Source: Candidatus Binatia bacterium (GTDB lineage Bacteria > Desulfobacterota > Binatia > UBA9968 > JAJDTQ01). From it: a stretch of DNA of 40,712 nucleotides. The number at the start of each line of letters is the position of its first letter. Position 1 is the stretch's first letter. A model generated the notes under the pieces. It saw only the letters and a program-made list of their open reading frames with translations, had not been told where the DNA came from and did not search any database. This document shows positions 7,426-16,885 of this stretch, piece after piece. The stretch covers positions 1 to 40,712 of the forward strand of contig JAJEAI010000004.1 of the NCBI GenBank assembly GCA_022824205.1, in the 5' to 3' direction. Position numbers and translations under genes: made by a program.

Positions 7426-8112
7426 ATGCAGCAAAACAGTGAACGTTTTGAAATGCGGCTGGACCTTCACACCCTGCAGAGATTGGACAAATGGCGCGCA
7501 GACCAACCCGACCTCCCATCGCGCGCAGCAGCGATTCGGCGCCTGATGGATGCCGGTTTGTCTATGGGCCAGCCGAGTTTCCGCCCCAGCGTCAGCGAGA
7601 AGTTGATCATCGCAATGCTCTGCGAACTGTACCGACACTTGGAGATGGATGGCGGTCTCAACTCGCGCATCATCGAGGAGGCATCGAGCGGCGGCCACCC
7701 CTGGGCCTTGAGGTGGGAGTATCCTCCTCTGTTTGAGGGAACCGTTGTCGAGGAGGACACGGCTCTGGAGGTTGCCGACATACTTGAAATGTGGTGGACC
7801 ATCGAGTTGTCTTACGACCGCCTCTCTAAAGAGGAACAGGTCAAACTGGAGACAAATGCCGGGATCACACGGGAGAACACCCAGTTCCGAGGGTTTGACG
7901 GCAACGAGGAGTCGACGCACTACCATGTGGCTCGGGTCCTGATCTGCGTTATGGAGCGATTCCAGTTCTTCAAGGAACGCGGTTTGAACTCGCACTCCCC
8001 AAGTCTGCCGCGGTATCGAAAGATACTCGCGCGGTACAAGCCGATGAAGCAGCAGAACAGGATGGGGGACCTCACATCCGAACAGATCGCCGAGATCATT
8101 AGGGGAGCCTAA
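7426..8112 (+). CDS. Ribbon-helix-helix/YfbU fusion regulator
   Basis: This 228-residue protein has two parts. Residues 1-50 (FEMRLDLHTLQRLDKWR..., then RAAAIRRLMDAGL) look like a ribbon-helix-helix DNA-binding domain. From about residue 60 the sequence follows YfbU: SVSEKLIIAMLCELYRHLE, VADILEMWWTIELSYDRL, FRGFDGNEESTHYHVARVL, and a C-terminal TSEQIAEIIRGA. The ATG at 7426 was chosen because AAGGAG ends 7 nt upstream; ATGs at 7390 and 7420 are in frame but badly placed. It has its own promoter, a tandem operator and a terminator. I infer an autoregulated repressor that may also control the divergent three-Cys genes. The role of YfbU itself is poorly defined. Confidence 0.85.
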   Translation: MQQNSERFEMRLDLHTLQRLDKWRADQPDLPSRAAAIRRLMDAGLSMGQPSFRPSVSEKLIIAMLCELYRHLEMDGGLNSRIIEEASSGGHPWALRWEYPPLFEGTVVEEDTALEVADILEMWWTIELSYDRLSKEEQVKLETNAGITRENTQFRGFDGNEESTHYHVARVLICVMERFQFFKERGLNSHSPSLPRYRKILARYKPMKQQNRMGDLTSEQIAEIIRGA

Positions 8113-8115
8113 ATC

Positions 8116-8148
8116 AGAGGGGGCCGCGTTTCAGACGCGACCCCCTCT
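8116..8148 (+). terminator. Hairpin terminator after RHH-YfbU gene
   Basis: A 14-bp stem (AGAGGGGGCCGCGT pairing with 8135-8148, one G-T pair) closes a 5-nt loop, starting 3 bp after the stop codon. The 3' T-tract is weak. Confidence 0.75.
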
Positions 8149-8344
8149 CTACTTCTGTGCCAGGAGGCTGCTCCACAGGTCGACAGAACTATTACACAAC
8201 GGGACGACGGGAGCGCGCTCATGGACGCCGTCGTTGTACTCAATCCGCTTGCGTTTTGCTTACGGCAACAGGAACAAAGGAAGGAATATCAGAAAAAATC
8301 TCGTTAATACCGTGGCTTATAGACCGTGGGAACAATTGACTCTC

Positions 8345-8365
8345 ATTTGTGTCGAGCAGGATCAT
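8345..8365 (-). pseudogene. First seven codons of an interrupted fitB toxin gene
   Basis: Nine bases after the fitA stop codon the minus strand begins ATG ATC CTG CTC GAC ACA AAT (MILLDTN), the conserved start of FitB/VapC PIN toxins including the first catalytic Asp. Similarity ends there. The next toxin codons (VTSELMR...) reappear at 5528. Confidence 0.82.
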
Positions 8366-8374
8366 CACCGCCGC

Positions 8375-8617
8375 TCAGTCGAACCGAGGGGGCTCGCGGA
8401 TGGGTTCGCGCGACGGCAACTCGAGGTCAACACCGCCGGACGGTCCGAAGTGGGCGCGGACGATGCTGGCCAGATTTCGCGAACTCGGCTTGCGCCCAAC
8501 AGCCTCGCGCAGAATCAGCCGCGCCTCTTCTTCCATTGACCGGCCGTGGCTCGCCGCCCGCACGCGGAGGCGCGACTTCACGTCATCGTCAAGATTACGG
8601 ATCGTGATACTTGCCAT
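8375..8617 (-). CDS. FitA-like ribbon-helix-helix antitoxin (orphaned)
   Basis: An 80-residue protein, MASITIRNLDDDVKSRLRVR..., with the RHH signature of FitA antitoxins (HGRSMEEEARLILREAV) and a C-terminal tail that would wrap the toxin. GGGAGG lies 7 nt before the ATG at 8617. FitA binds FitB and represses the shared promoter. Here the toxin gene that should follow is cut after seven codons, so the antitoxin stands alone. It may persist as a DNA-binding remnant or protect against related toxins. No unusual residues are seen in the antitoxin itself. Confidence 0.9.
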   Translation of the reverse strand: MASITIRNLDDDVKSRLRVRAASHGRSMEEEARLILREAVGRKPSSRNLASIVRAHFGPSGGVDLELPSREPIREPPRFD

Positions 8618-8639
8618 GGTCGGGCCTCCCTGTCCTACC

Positions 8640-8951
8640 TTTTCAGGCTAGCGCGCGATTGCGTTGCAATCAAGCAGGCGCGGGGTTCAGCCGGGGTAGA
8701 GCGACGGGACCCGTTGCCCATCCTGCCCACCCCTGGATTCCCGCTTCCGCGGGAATGACGTTTCTGGGGGTTGTTGCCTCTCCAAGATGGTGTTTTGACA
8801 CAGCCTGCTCCGCGGGAATGACTGTTCGGGGTTGCCGTGCTTCCCTGTTCGAGTGAAGTGTTGACACTGCTCGGTTCGCGGGAATGACGGGTCCGCGGGA
8901 ATGACGGTTAGTTGGGGGCGCTGTTGTTGCTGACCGGCCTGGAGCGCGGCC
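8640..8951. repeat. Gene-free stretch with dispersed palindromic repeat units
   Basis: No gene is seen. A palindromic unit GGATTCCCGCTTCCGCGGGAATGACG-type copy lies at 8735-8760. Two degenerate half-units of the form 'GACACxGxxTG...CGCGGGAATGAC' lie at about 8791-8823 and 8860-8890, with a further short CGCGGGAATGACGG copy at 8895-8908. These belong to the same families as the arrays at 28.3, 32.2-32.7 and 35.6 kb. Confidence 0.75.
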
Positions 8952-10427
<1,476 letters not shown>

Positions 10428-10458
10428 TCAAGGCCAAGGACAGCCGCCAGGAACCGCC

Positions 10459-11634
10459 CTATCCCTTGATTGCTCCGCTCAGCCTCTCGGCCCGGTCCGC
10501 CTGCTCCCAGGTGAAGAAGCCGTCTTCCGGCCTGCGGCCGAAGTGGCCGTAGGCGGCGGACTTCTGGTAAATGGGGGCGCGCAGGTTGAGGGCGTCGATG
10601 ATGCCCTTGGGGGTGAGCTCGAAGTTCTCGCGCACGAGCTTGACGATCTCCGCGTCCGGGACCACGCCCGTGCCGAAGGTGTCGATGGCGATGGACACGG
10701 GCTCGGCTACCCCGATGACGTAGGCAAGCTGGATCTCGCAGCGGCGCGCGAGCTTGGCCGCGACGACGTTCTTGGCCACGTAGCGGGCCACGTACGCCGC
10801 GCTGCGGTCCACCTTGGAGGGGTCCTTGCCCGAGAAGGCGCCGCCGCCGTGGCGTCCCATGCCTCCGTAGGTGTCCACGATGATCTTGCGGCCGGTGAGG
10901 CCGGCATCGGCCTGGGGACCGCCGATCTCGAAGCTGCCGGTGGGGTTGACGAGAAACTCCGTGTCGCCGTCGAGGTACCGGGACGGCACCACCGCGCGGA
11001 TGACGCTGTCGATGATGGTTCCCCGGAGCTTGTCGTAGGGCACCTCGGGCGTGTGCTGGGTGGACACCACGACGTTGGTGACGCGATGGGGCCTGCCGTC
11101 GCGGTACTCGACGCTCACCTGGGACTTGGAGTCCGGGCGCAGGAACGGCGCCTCGCCGGACTTACGGATCTTGGCCAGATAGCCGACCAGCTCGTGGGCG
11201 AGCTGGATCGGCAGCGGCATCAACTCCTCGGTTTCGTCGCACGCGTAGCCGAACATCATGCCCTGGTCGCCGGCGCCCTGTTCCTTGTAGAGCCCCTCGC
11301 CCTCGGTAACTCCCTGAGAGATGTTGGGGGACTGGCTTACCAGCCTGACCAGCACCTCGCACGTGTTGCCGTCGAACCCCTTGGCCGGATCGTCGTAGCC
11401 GATGTCGAGGGCGACGCGGCGCGCCAGACTCTCGTAGTCCACCTTGCCCTTGCTGGTGATCTCGCCGGCGATGACGATCAAGTCGTTCTTGACCAGGGTC
11501 TCGCACGCCACGCGGCTGTTCGGATCCAGCGCCAGGTGGGCGTCGAGCACCGCGTCCGAGATCTGGTCGCACATCTTGTCGGGATGGCCCTCCGACACCG
11601 ATTCCGAGGTGAAGACAAAGTCCTTGTTCGTCAT
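10459..11634 (-). CDS. S-adenosylmethionine synthetase
   Basis: A 391-residue enzyme that makes SAM from methionine and ATP. Motifs seen: GHPDK at 16-20, the signature [11 protein letters not shown] at 120-130, and the glycine-rich [19 protein letters not shown] near 260 that binds triphosphate. Length is normal for the family. The gene lies between ptsH (86 bp upstream, same strand) and ahcY, so it may be read from the long rapZ-ptsH operon as well as a local promoter. The ribosome-binding site is weak. Confidence 0.97.
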   Translation of the reverse strand: MTNKDFVFTSESVSEGHPDKMCDQISDAVLDAHLALDPNSRVACETLVKNDLIVIAGEITSKGKVDYESLARRVALDIGYDDPAKGFDGNTCEVLVRLVSQSPNISQGVTEGEGLYKEQGAGDQGMMFGYACDETEELMPLPIQLAHELVGYLAKIRKSGEAPFLRPDSKSQVSVEYRDGRPHRVTNVVVSTQHTPEVPYDKLRGTIIDSVIRAVVPSRYLDGDTEFLVNPTGSFEIGGPQADAGLTGRKIIVDTYGGMGRHGGGAFSGKDPSKVDRSAAYVARYVAKNVVAAKLARRCEIQLAYVIGVAEPVSIAIDTFGTGVVPDAEIVKLVRENFELTPKGIIDALNLRAPIYQKSAAYGHFGRRPEDGFFTWEQADRAERLSGAIKG

Positions 11635-11720
11635 GGATTACGCCTGTTCGACCCTTTCCTTACGTCCTGTTCCGGTTCCGCGGAAAACCCGGTTGCGGAC
11701 GGTCTTGCAACCCGGCCACT

Positions 11721-11996
11721 TCAGTCACTCTCGCGAAACTTGTCCTCCACGAGCTGCTCGATGGCAAGCATGGCCTCGTGAGCGTCCTCGCCGCGGGTCT
11801 CGACCCGGATCTTGCTGCCCTTGGCCGCTCCCAGGGTCAGGACGCCCATGATGCTTCGTCCATTGACGACGTTGTCGTCCTTGGAGATCTTGACCTCCGA
11901 GGAGAACTGATTGACGGTCTGCACCAGCAGCGCCGAGGCGCGCGCGTGCATCCCGAGGCGGTTCTTGATCTCGAGCTTCCTCTTAACGCGGTGCAT
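11721..11996 (-). CDS. HPr phosphocarrier protein (NPr-type)
   Basis: A 91-residue HPr protein. The phosphorylated His is H17 in LGMHARAS, and a serine equivalent to the HPr kinase site is present (S48 in GRSIMGVL). No sugar permease genes are near and it sits with ptsN and rapZ, so it probably belongs to a regulatory (nitrogen-type) phosphotransfer chain, not sugar transport. It lies 3 bp downstream of rapZ. An enzyme I is not in the window. Confidence 0.93.
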   Translation of the reverse strand: MHRVKRKLEIKNRLGMHARASALLVQTVNQFSSEVKISKDDNVVNGRSIMGVLTLGAAKGSKIRVETRGEDAHEAMLAIEQLVEDKFRESD

Positions 11997-11999
11997 GGG

Positions 12000-12845
12000 T
12001 CATCTGTCAACGTCCCGGTGCCGCAACTGAATGCGCCATGGGCTCCCATCCAGGCGCCGCGCGAACTCGGCGGCCAGCGCCACCGACCGATGCCTGCCGC
12101 CGGTACAGCCGAAGGCCACGGTCAGGTTGCTCTTGCCCTCGCGCTCATAACCGGGCAGCGTGAAATCGAGCAACGCGCTCATGCGTTCGATGAAAGCGTG
12201 CGTCTCCGTCCGGTCGAGAACGAAATCCCGTACTTCCGGCGCCAACCCGCTACGAGTCCCCAACCCATTAACAAAAAACGGGTTGGGAAGAAAACGCACG
12301 TCGATGACCAGATCCGCTTCGGCCGGAATGCCGTACTTGTATCCGAACGACATCAGGAAGACCGACATGCGCCGGCGTCCCCAGGCCTGGATGCACGAAT
12401 CTTCGACGAGCTTCTTGAGGTCGTGGACGTTCAGATGGGTGGTGTCGATGACACGGTCGGTCAGGTCGCGCATGCCGGTCAAGGCCGCGCGCTCCCGCGC
12501 GATGCCGTCCTGCACCGACCCACCGGCCTGGAGCGGATGGGGCCGGCGCGTCTCGTTGAAGCGGCGCAGCAACAACTCGTCGCTGGCGTCCAGGAAGAGC
12601 ACCTGGACCCGGTGGCCGTCCCCGCGGATCTCCCCCAGCACCTCCCGCCAGCCTTCGATGAACTGTCCTCCGCGCAGGTCGATGCCGAAGGCGGCCCGTT
12701 CGATGCGTTCACGATAGCCCTGGCAAAGCTCGATGAACCTGGGGATCAGGCGGACCGGGAGGTTGTCGACACAGAAGAAGCCGTTGTCCTCCAGCGCGCG
12801 CATGGCGACGTTCTTCCCCGACCCGGAAAGGCCGGTGACGACCAC
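12000..12845 (-). CDS. RapZ/YvcJ nucleotide-binding regulator
   Basis: A 281-residue RapZ family protein. The P-loop GLSGSGKN is at residues 5-12; the usual last residue is S/T, so Asn12 is unusual. The C-terminal half has YGIPAEADLVIDVRFLPNPFF and the conserved GCTGGRHRS. In enterobacteria RapZ binds small RNAs that control glucosamine-6-phosphate synthase; elsewhere the role is less clear. The GTG start at 12845 is conservative. The frame continues upstream through LTSPLDI, and a CTG at 12866 overlapping the ptsN stop, with AAGGG upstream, may be the true start. It belongs to the rpoN-ptsN-rapZ-ptsH block. Confidence 0.93.
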   Translation of the reverse strand: MVVTGLSGSGKNVAMRALEDNGFFCVDNLPVRLIPRFIELCQGYRERIERAAFGIDLRGGQFIEGWREVLGEIRGDGHRVQVLFLDASDELLLRRFNETRRPHPLQAGGSVQDGIARERAALTGMRDLTDRVIDTTHLNVHDLKKLVEDSCIQAWGRRRMSVFLMSFGYKYGIPAEADLVIDVRFLPNPFFVNGLGTRSGLAPEVRDFVLDRTETHAFIERMSALLDFTLPGYEREGKSNLTVAFGCTGGRHRSVALAAEFARRLDGSPWRIQLRHRDVDR

Positions 12846-12862
12846 GATGTCGAGCGGGCTGG

Positions 12863-13366
12863 TCAGATGTCCCTTTCCTTCTCCTTGATGAGGTGCACGA
12901 CCTCTTCGGGAGTCTGCACGCGCATCAGGCGTTCGCGCAGGGAGGCATCCTTGACCAGCCGGGACACCCGCGCCAAGGCGCTCAAGTGCTCGGAGGTCGA
13001 CCCTTCCGGTGCCACCAGGAGGAAGAACAGGTGCGTGCGGGTGCCGTCCTGGGCGTCGAAATCGACCCCTTCACGGCTGCGGGCGAAGGCGATGCAAACC
13101 CGTTTCAGGCCGGGCAGCTTGCCGTGCGGGATGGCCACGCCCTCGCCGATGGCGGTGCTGCAGATCCGCTCGCGGGCGCGGACCACGTCGAGCAACCGTT
13201 GCGAGTCCTCGAATCCGAAATGGCTCGACACGCGGGTGACGATCTCCTCGAGGACGGCGTACTTGTCCCGCGCCTCGAGACTTGGAATGACCGCTTCAGG
13301 ATCCAGAACGTCCGTGATACGCAAGCCGACCCCCTTCGTCCCTCGTAGCGTGACCGGGACTCCCAT
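12863..13366 (-). CDS. PTS EIIA-Ntr regulatory protein
   Basis: A 167-residue fructose-type EIIA domain protein. The phosphorylated His is H81 in GEGVAIPHGKLP, and the C-terminal helix ends EEVVHLIKEKERDI. With no associated permease and a position next to rpoN, it is the regulatory PtsN rather than a transporter part. The first 14 residues have no counterpart in most homologues, which begin at (M)xITDxL. A TTG at 13324 with AGGGGG upstream is a credible alternative start. The hpf/raiA gene usually found between rpoN and ptsN is absent; only 12 bp separate the two. Confidence 0.93.
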   Translation of the reverse strand: MGVPVTLRGTKGVGLRITDVLDPEAVIPSLEARDKYAVLEEIVTRVSSHFGFEDSQRLLDVVRARERICSTAIGEGVAIPHGKLPGLKRVCIAFARSREGVDFDAQDGTRTHLFFLLVAPEGSTSEHLSALARVSRLVKDASLRERLMRVQTPEEVVHLIKEKERDI

Positions 13367-13378
13367 CGAACCGCCGCG

Positions 13379-14824
13379 TCAGGCGGGCCCGACTCGGTGA
13401 ACATAGGGCTGCCGGCGCCGCGACGACGTCAGTATGCCCAACTGCTCGCGATACTTCGCGACCGTCCGGCGCGCGATGTCGATTCCCAGTCGCTCCAACG
13501 CGCTGGCGATGTCCTGGTCGCTGAGCGGCTTGACCGGGTCCTCCGATTCCACCAGCACCCGTATCCGTTCCCGCACCGACTCCGCGGAAACCACCACCGA
13601 GCCGTCACTACGCGATATGCCGCTCTGAAAGAAGTATTTCAACTCGAAAACGCCCTGCGGCGTATGCGCATACTTGTTGGACGTGGCGCGGCTGACCGTG
13701 GACGGATGCGTGCCGATCTTCGCCGCCACCTCGCGCAACACCAGCGGCTTCAGGCGGTCGACGCCGTGATCCAGGAAATCGCGCTGGAACTTGAAGATGC
13801 TCTCGCTGACTCGATAGAGGGTCTGGTGGCGCCACTGGATGCTCTTGATCAACCAGGTGGCGGCGCGGATCCTGCCGTCCAGGTACTCCCTGGCCTCGCG
13901 CGCTTCCTCGCTCGACGCCGCCGCCAGGCGCCGCACCAGCGGAGTCACGCGCAACGGCGGCACTCCGTCGTCGTTGATGAAGATGGCGTACTCACCGGCA
14001 ACCTTCTGCACCACCACGTCCGGTATGATCGTACGGACCTCACCGTTGTCATAGTCCCGCGCCGGCTTCGGCTCCAGGCAAGCGATGAGATGGGCCGCCT
14101 CGATGATCTCCGCGACGCCGACCCTCAGGGCCGCCGCGATCCGTTCGTATTGCTTGAGCTCCAGCTTCCGCAGATGGCCCGCCACCACGCGCGCGGCCAC
14201 GCTTCCCTCCAGCCCCGCGTTGTGGAGCTGCACCATCAGGCACTCGCGCAAGTCGCGGGCGGCGACGCCCACGGGATCGAAAAGCTGGATCTGCGCCAGC
14301 ACGTCCTCCACCTCGCCCGGCGTGGCCCGGGCCAGCGCTCCAACCTCCTCCAGGGACGCCTCCAGGTAGCCGCGTTCATCGAGGTTGCCGATGATGCACT
14401 GGCCGATGCTCTCGCCCGCCGGGTCGAGCCCGGCCATGCGGAGCTGCCACAGCAGGTGTTCCTGGAGCGTCTCCCGGCGCGTGACGGTGTTCTCGATGGA
14501 CGGAAAGTCCTCTTCGTGGCGCACGACCTCGGACCCGACCATGTCGTGCCGCGAGTTGGAGTGGCCGTCGAGATAATCCTGCCAGTCCGACATGCGGTCG
14601 CTGACCAGCATCTCGTGCGTGGCCCCGGGTTCGCCCACGAAGTCCGACCCGGCATCGTCGTCGTCGCGTGCTTCCTCCAGGGCGGGATTCTCCTGCAGCT
14701 CCTGGGAAACTCGTTGCCGAAGATCGAGCTGGGACAGCTGGAGAAGCTTGATGGCCTGTTGCAACTGGGGAGTCATCACCAGTTGCGGCATCATCCGCTG
14801 GGTGAGTTTGATTTCCAGTGCCAT
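13379..14824 (-). CDS. RNA polymerase sigma-54 factor
   Basis: A 481-residue RpoN. It begins with the glutamine-rich activator region (LVMTPQLQQAIKLLQLSQLD). An acidic linker lies at about 50-110, followed by the core-binding domain. A helix-turn-helix (HPSTVSRATSNKY) comes next, and the RpoN box ARRTVAKYRE is at 451-460. It directs transcription from -24/-12 promoters with enhancer-binding ATPases. It lies 6 bp after lptB, as in many proteobacteria, and precedes ptsN. All hallmark regions are intact. Confidence 0.97.
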   Translation of the reverse strand: MALEIKLTQRMMPQLVMTPQLQQAIKLLQLSQLDLRQRVSQELQENPALEEARDDDDAGSDFVGEPGATHEMLVSDRMSDWQDYLDGHSNSRHDMVGSEVVRHEEDFPSIENTVTRRETLQEHLLWQLRMAGLDPAGESIGQCIIGNLDERGYLEASLEEVGALARATPGEVEDVLAQIQLFDPVGVAARDLRECLMVQLHNAGLEGSVAARVVAGHLRKLELKQYERIAAALRVGVAEIIEAAHLIACLEPKPARDYDNGEVRTIIPDVVVQKVAGEYAIFINDDGVPPLRVTPLVRRLAAASSEEAREAREYLDGRIRAATWLIKSIQWRHQTLYRVSESIFKFQRDFLDHGVDRLKPLVLREVAAKIGTHPSTVSRATSNKYAHTPQGVFELKYFFQSGISRSDGSVVVSAESVRERIRVLVESEDPVKPLSDQDIASALERLGIDIARRTVAKYREQLGILTSSRRRQPYVHRVGPA

Positions 14825-14830
14825 CCGGAC

Positions 14831-15553
14831 CTAAAGCCTGAACCCTTCGCCAAGATAGACTTGCCGCGCCCGTTCGCTGGCGGCGATGTCGCCGGGGGTT
14901 CCCTCCGCGAGCACCACGCCCTCGTTCAGGATGTAGGCGCGGGTGCAGATCTCAAGGGCTTCCCGGACGTTGTGATCCGTGATCAATATTCCGATGCCGG
15001 CGTTGGCCAGCCGCTGGATCACGGACTTGATGTCCGCCAGGGCGATGGGATCGACCCCGGTGAAGGGCTCGTCCAGGAGCACGAAGAACGGCGACAGGAT
15101 CAGCGACCGGGCGATCTCGACGCGCCGCCGCTCCCCTCCCGACAGAGTGTAGGCCTTCTGGTCGGCCAGGTGGACGAGGCCGAAGGTTTGCAGCAGCCGC
15201 CGGCTTCGCTCTTCCTCTTCGTCCCTGCCGAGCCTCAGGGTCTCGAGGATGGCCAACAGGTTCTGCTTGACCGTGAGCCCGCGGAACACGGAGGACTCCT
15301 GGGGAAGGTAGCTGAGACCGGCCCGGGCGCGGCGGTGGATCGGAGCCGTCGTCAGATCGGTGCCGTCGAGGTCGACCTTGCCGCCGTCGGCGCGCACCAG
15401 ACCGATCAGGATGTGGAACAGGGTGGTCTTGCCGGCGCCATTGGGTCCGAGAAGGCCCACGACTTCCCCGCTGTGGACCTGGAGGCAGACCTGGTCCACG
15501 ACCCGCCGGTGGCGATACGCCTTTACGATCCCGTCCGCGTTGAGAACGCTCAT
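14831..15553 (-). CDS. LPS export ABC transporter ATPase LptB
   Basis: A 240-residue ABC ATPase. Walker A GPNGAGKT is at 36-43, the Q-loop in SYLPQESSVF, the signature LSGGE at 137-141, Walker B FFVLLDE at 156-162 with the catalytic Glu, and a switch His in LITDHNVREAL. LptB drives LptFG to extract LPS from the inner membrane. It follows lptA and precedes rpoN. The lptF and lptG genes are not in the window. Confidence 0.97.
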   Translation of the reverse strand: MSVLNADGIVKAYRHRRVVDQVCLQVHSGEVVGLLGPNGAGKTTLFHILIGLVRADGGKVDLDGTDLTTAPIHRRARAGLSYLPQESSVFRGLTVKQNLLAILETLRLGRDEEEERSRRLLQTFGLVHLADQKAYTLSGGERRRVEIARSLILSPFFVLLDEPFTGVDPIALADIKSVIQRLANAGIGILITDHNVREALEICTRAYILNEGVVLAEGTPGDIAASERARQVYLGEGFRL

Positions 15554-15568
15554 CGCCGCGCACCGGGT

Positions 15569-16117
15569 CTACTGACTCAACTGCCCCGGGAAGATCACCG
15601 CCTTCACGCGTCCCTCGCTGTTTTCCACGACGCTGCGGTCCTCTTTGACGAAGATGGTGATGCGGCTGCCCGAGATGCTGCTGTTGCCGTCACGCACGAC
15701 CGTGTTGCCGGACACGGTGATGGTCTCCTTGACGCCGTCGAACACGGCCTTGTCGCCGGTCATCTCGCGCCCCCCGTGACTCACCCGCACCTTCCCCTCG
15801 GCCACCACGCTGGTCAACACCCCGCCCTTGGCATCGTAGCGCGCCAGCAGGACGTCGCTCGCGATCCTGACGCCGTCCCGCACCACCAGGACGTTCCCCT
15901 TGTAGACGATGGTGCTCTGCTTGCGCTGCAGCTCCATTCGATCCGCGGTGATCTCAAGGGGCGTGTCCTTGTCGGTGAAGAGAGCGGCGGCGGCCGTTCC
16001 CTGGCCGCCTTCGGGGTCCTCGGCGGCCCGCGCCGCGGGACTCGCCGCGTGCAGGAGCAGCAGCAACGCCAAGCCCAACGTCCAGCGGAATCCGTCGTTT
16101 CCGAATGCCTGTCTCAT
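15569..16117 (-). CDS. LPS transport periplasmic protein LptA (OstA-like)
   Basis: A 182-residue protein with a signal peptide (hydrophobic TLGLALLLLLHAA, cleavage near SPAARA-AE at about residue 32) and one OstA/LptA domain with repeated beta-strand patterns (LEITADRMELQRKQ, VYKGNVLVVRDG, GDKAVFDGVKETITVSG). LptA polymerises into the periplasmic bridge that carries LPS to LptD. Its start overlaps the lptC stop (ATGA), and lptB follows after 15 bp. Confidence 0.93.
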   Translation of the reverse strand: MRQAFGNDGFRWTLGLALLLLLHAASPAARAAEDPEGGQGTAAAALFTDKDTPLEITADRMELQRKQSTIVYKGNVLVVRDGVRIASDVLLARYDAKGGVLTSVVAEGKVRVSHGGREMTGDKAVFDGVKETITVSGNTVVRDGNSSISGSRITIFVKEDRSVVENSEGRVKAVIFPGQLSQ

Positions 16118-16734
16118 CGGCCCGCGCCCTTTCCCCGGGCCAACCGCCGGACCAAGCCGGCGTGGTCCGGACTCCCCGGATAAACGGTGGTTCGTACCGC
16201 TCTCCGCAGCTCGATGGTCTCGTCCGCAAGCGAATAGGTCATGTTCTCACCTTCGAAATCCACACCGTCCACGGTGGCCGCGACCCTGCCGGGACAGACC
16301 ACGCGGTTCTCGGCATGAAGGTAGATGAGCTTCTCGGTGCGGAATCGAACACCCTGGTAGGTGATGTCCACGGCGCCGTCCAGTTCCGCCCGCAGCAGTT
16401 GTCCGCCGGGCAGAAGGATGTTCCCTTGGCGGCCGGTGGCCTCGAGCGTCCGGCCATCCTCCCGGTGGAAGACCAGCACCGGCCTCCTTATCAAGGCCCG
16501 CTCTTCGGACTTGAAATAGGTTGCCTCGACCCCGTTGATCTCCCAGGCCTTGCGCCCTTCCTCGATGCGGCTCCGGCGAAAGTTCTTGACCTGCACCGCC
16601 GCGCCGGGGGTGAACTGCAACAGCGCCCGCGGGTCCCGGAGCGCCTGTTCCCGCAGGTGCCGCGCCACCCCGACGCCCACGAAGATCGCCCCGGCGGCCG
16701 CAACCAGCAGGAACCACAACCGTTTGGACCGCAT
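16114..16734 (-). CDS. LPS export protein LptC
   Basis: A 206-residue protein with one N-terminal transmembrane helix (LWFLLVAAAGAIFVGVGVA, about 6-24) followed by an LptC beta-jellyroll domain (AWEINGVEATYFKSEE, GVRFRTEKLIYLHAENRVV). It links the LptBFG pump to LptA. GGTG just before the ATG serves as a weak ribosome-binding site. A 151-bp gap separates it from kdsC, unusual in an otherwise tight operon; it holds a small CCCGCG/CGCGGG hairpin and a weak TTTACA-N17-TATCCC promoter-like pair. Confidence 0.92.
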   Translation of the reverse strand: MRSKRLWFLLVAAAGAIFVGVGVARHLREQALRDPRALLQFTPGAAVQVKNFRRSRIEEGRKAWEINGVEATYFKSEERALIRRPVLVFHREDGRTLEATGRQGNILLPGGQLLRAELDGAVDITYQGVRFRTEKLIYLHAENRVVCPGRVAATVDGVDFEGENMTYSLADETIELRRAVRTTVYPGSPDHAGLVRRLARGKGAGR

Positions 16735-16885
16735 GCATCACCTTTCGGGGACGGCACTGCCGTTGTCCTGTCTCCTGAATGGCGCCATTCGTGGAACAGG
16801 CCACCAGTTTGGGATACCAACTGCCCTCCCGCGTGTAAAGCCGCGGGCATGAAAATTGCTAGGAGGACCCCGGCGACGCGCGGAA

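Larger units (their letters stand above)
5529..8344. mobile_element. 2.8-kb insertion inside the fitB toxin gene
   Basis: Removing 5529-8344 restores the toxin frame exactly (codons L-D-T-N then V-T-S-E-L), so this block was inserted into fitB or exchanged into it. It carries the TcmP and Gp37/Gp68-like genes on the minus strand, an RHH-YfbU regulator on the plus strand with its own promoter and terminator, and about 195 bp of AT-richer DNA (8150-8344) in which I see no gene. No transposase, terminal inverted repeat or clear target duplication is visible, so the mechanism is unknown. The boundaries come from the reading frame and could shift by a base or two. Confidence 0.7.

Noticed and set aside
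8157..8339. Small plus-strand frame in the AT-richer part of the inserted block
   Set aside because: No ribosome-binding site, no similarity, and it runs through the edge of the insertion.
13397..16183. 928-codon plus-strand frame opposite rpoN-lptB-lptA
   Set aside because: No recognisable domains, and it lies across three well-supported genes on the other strand.
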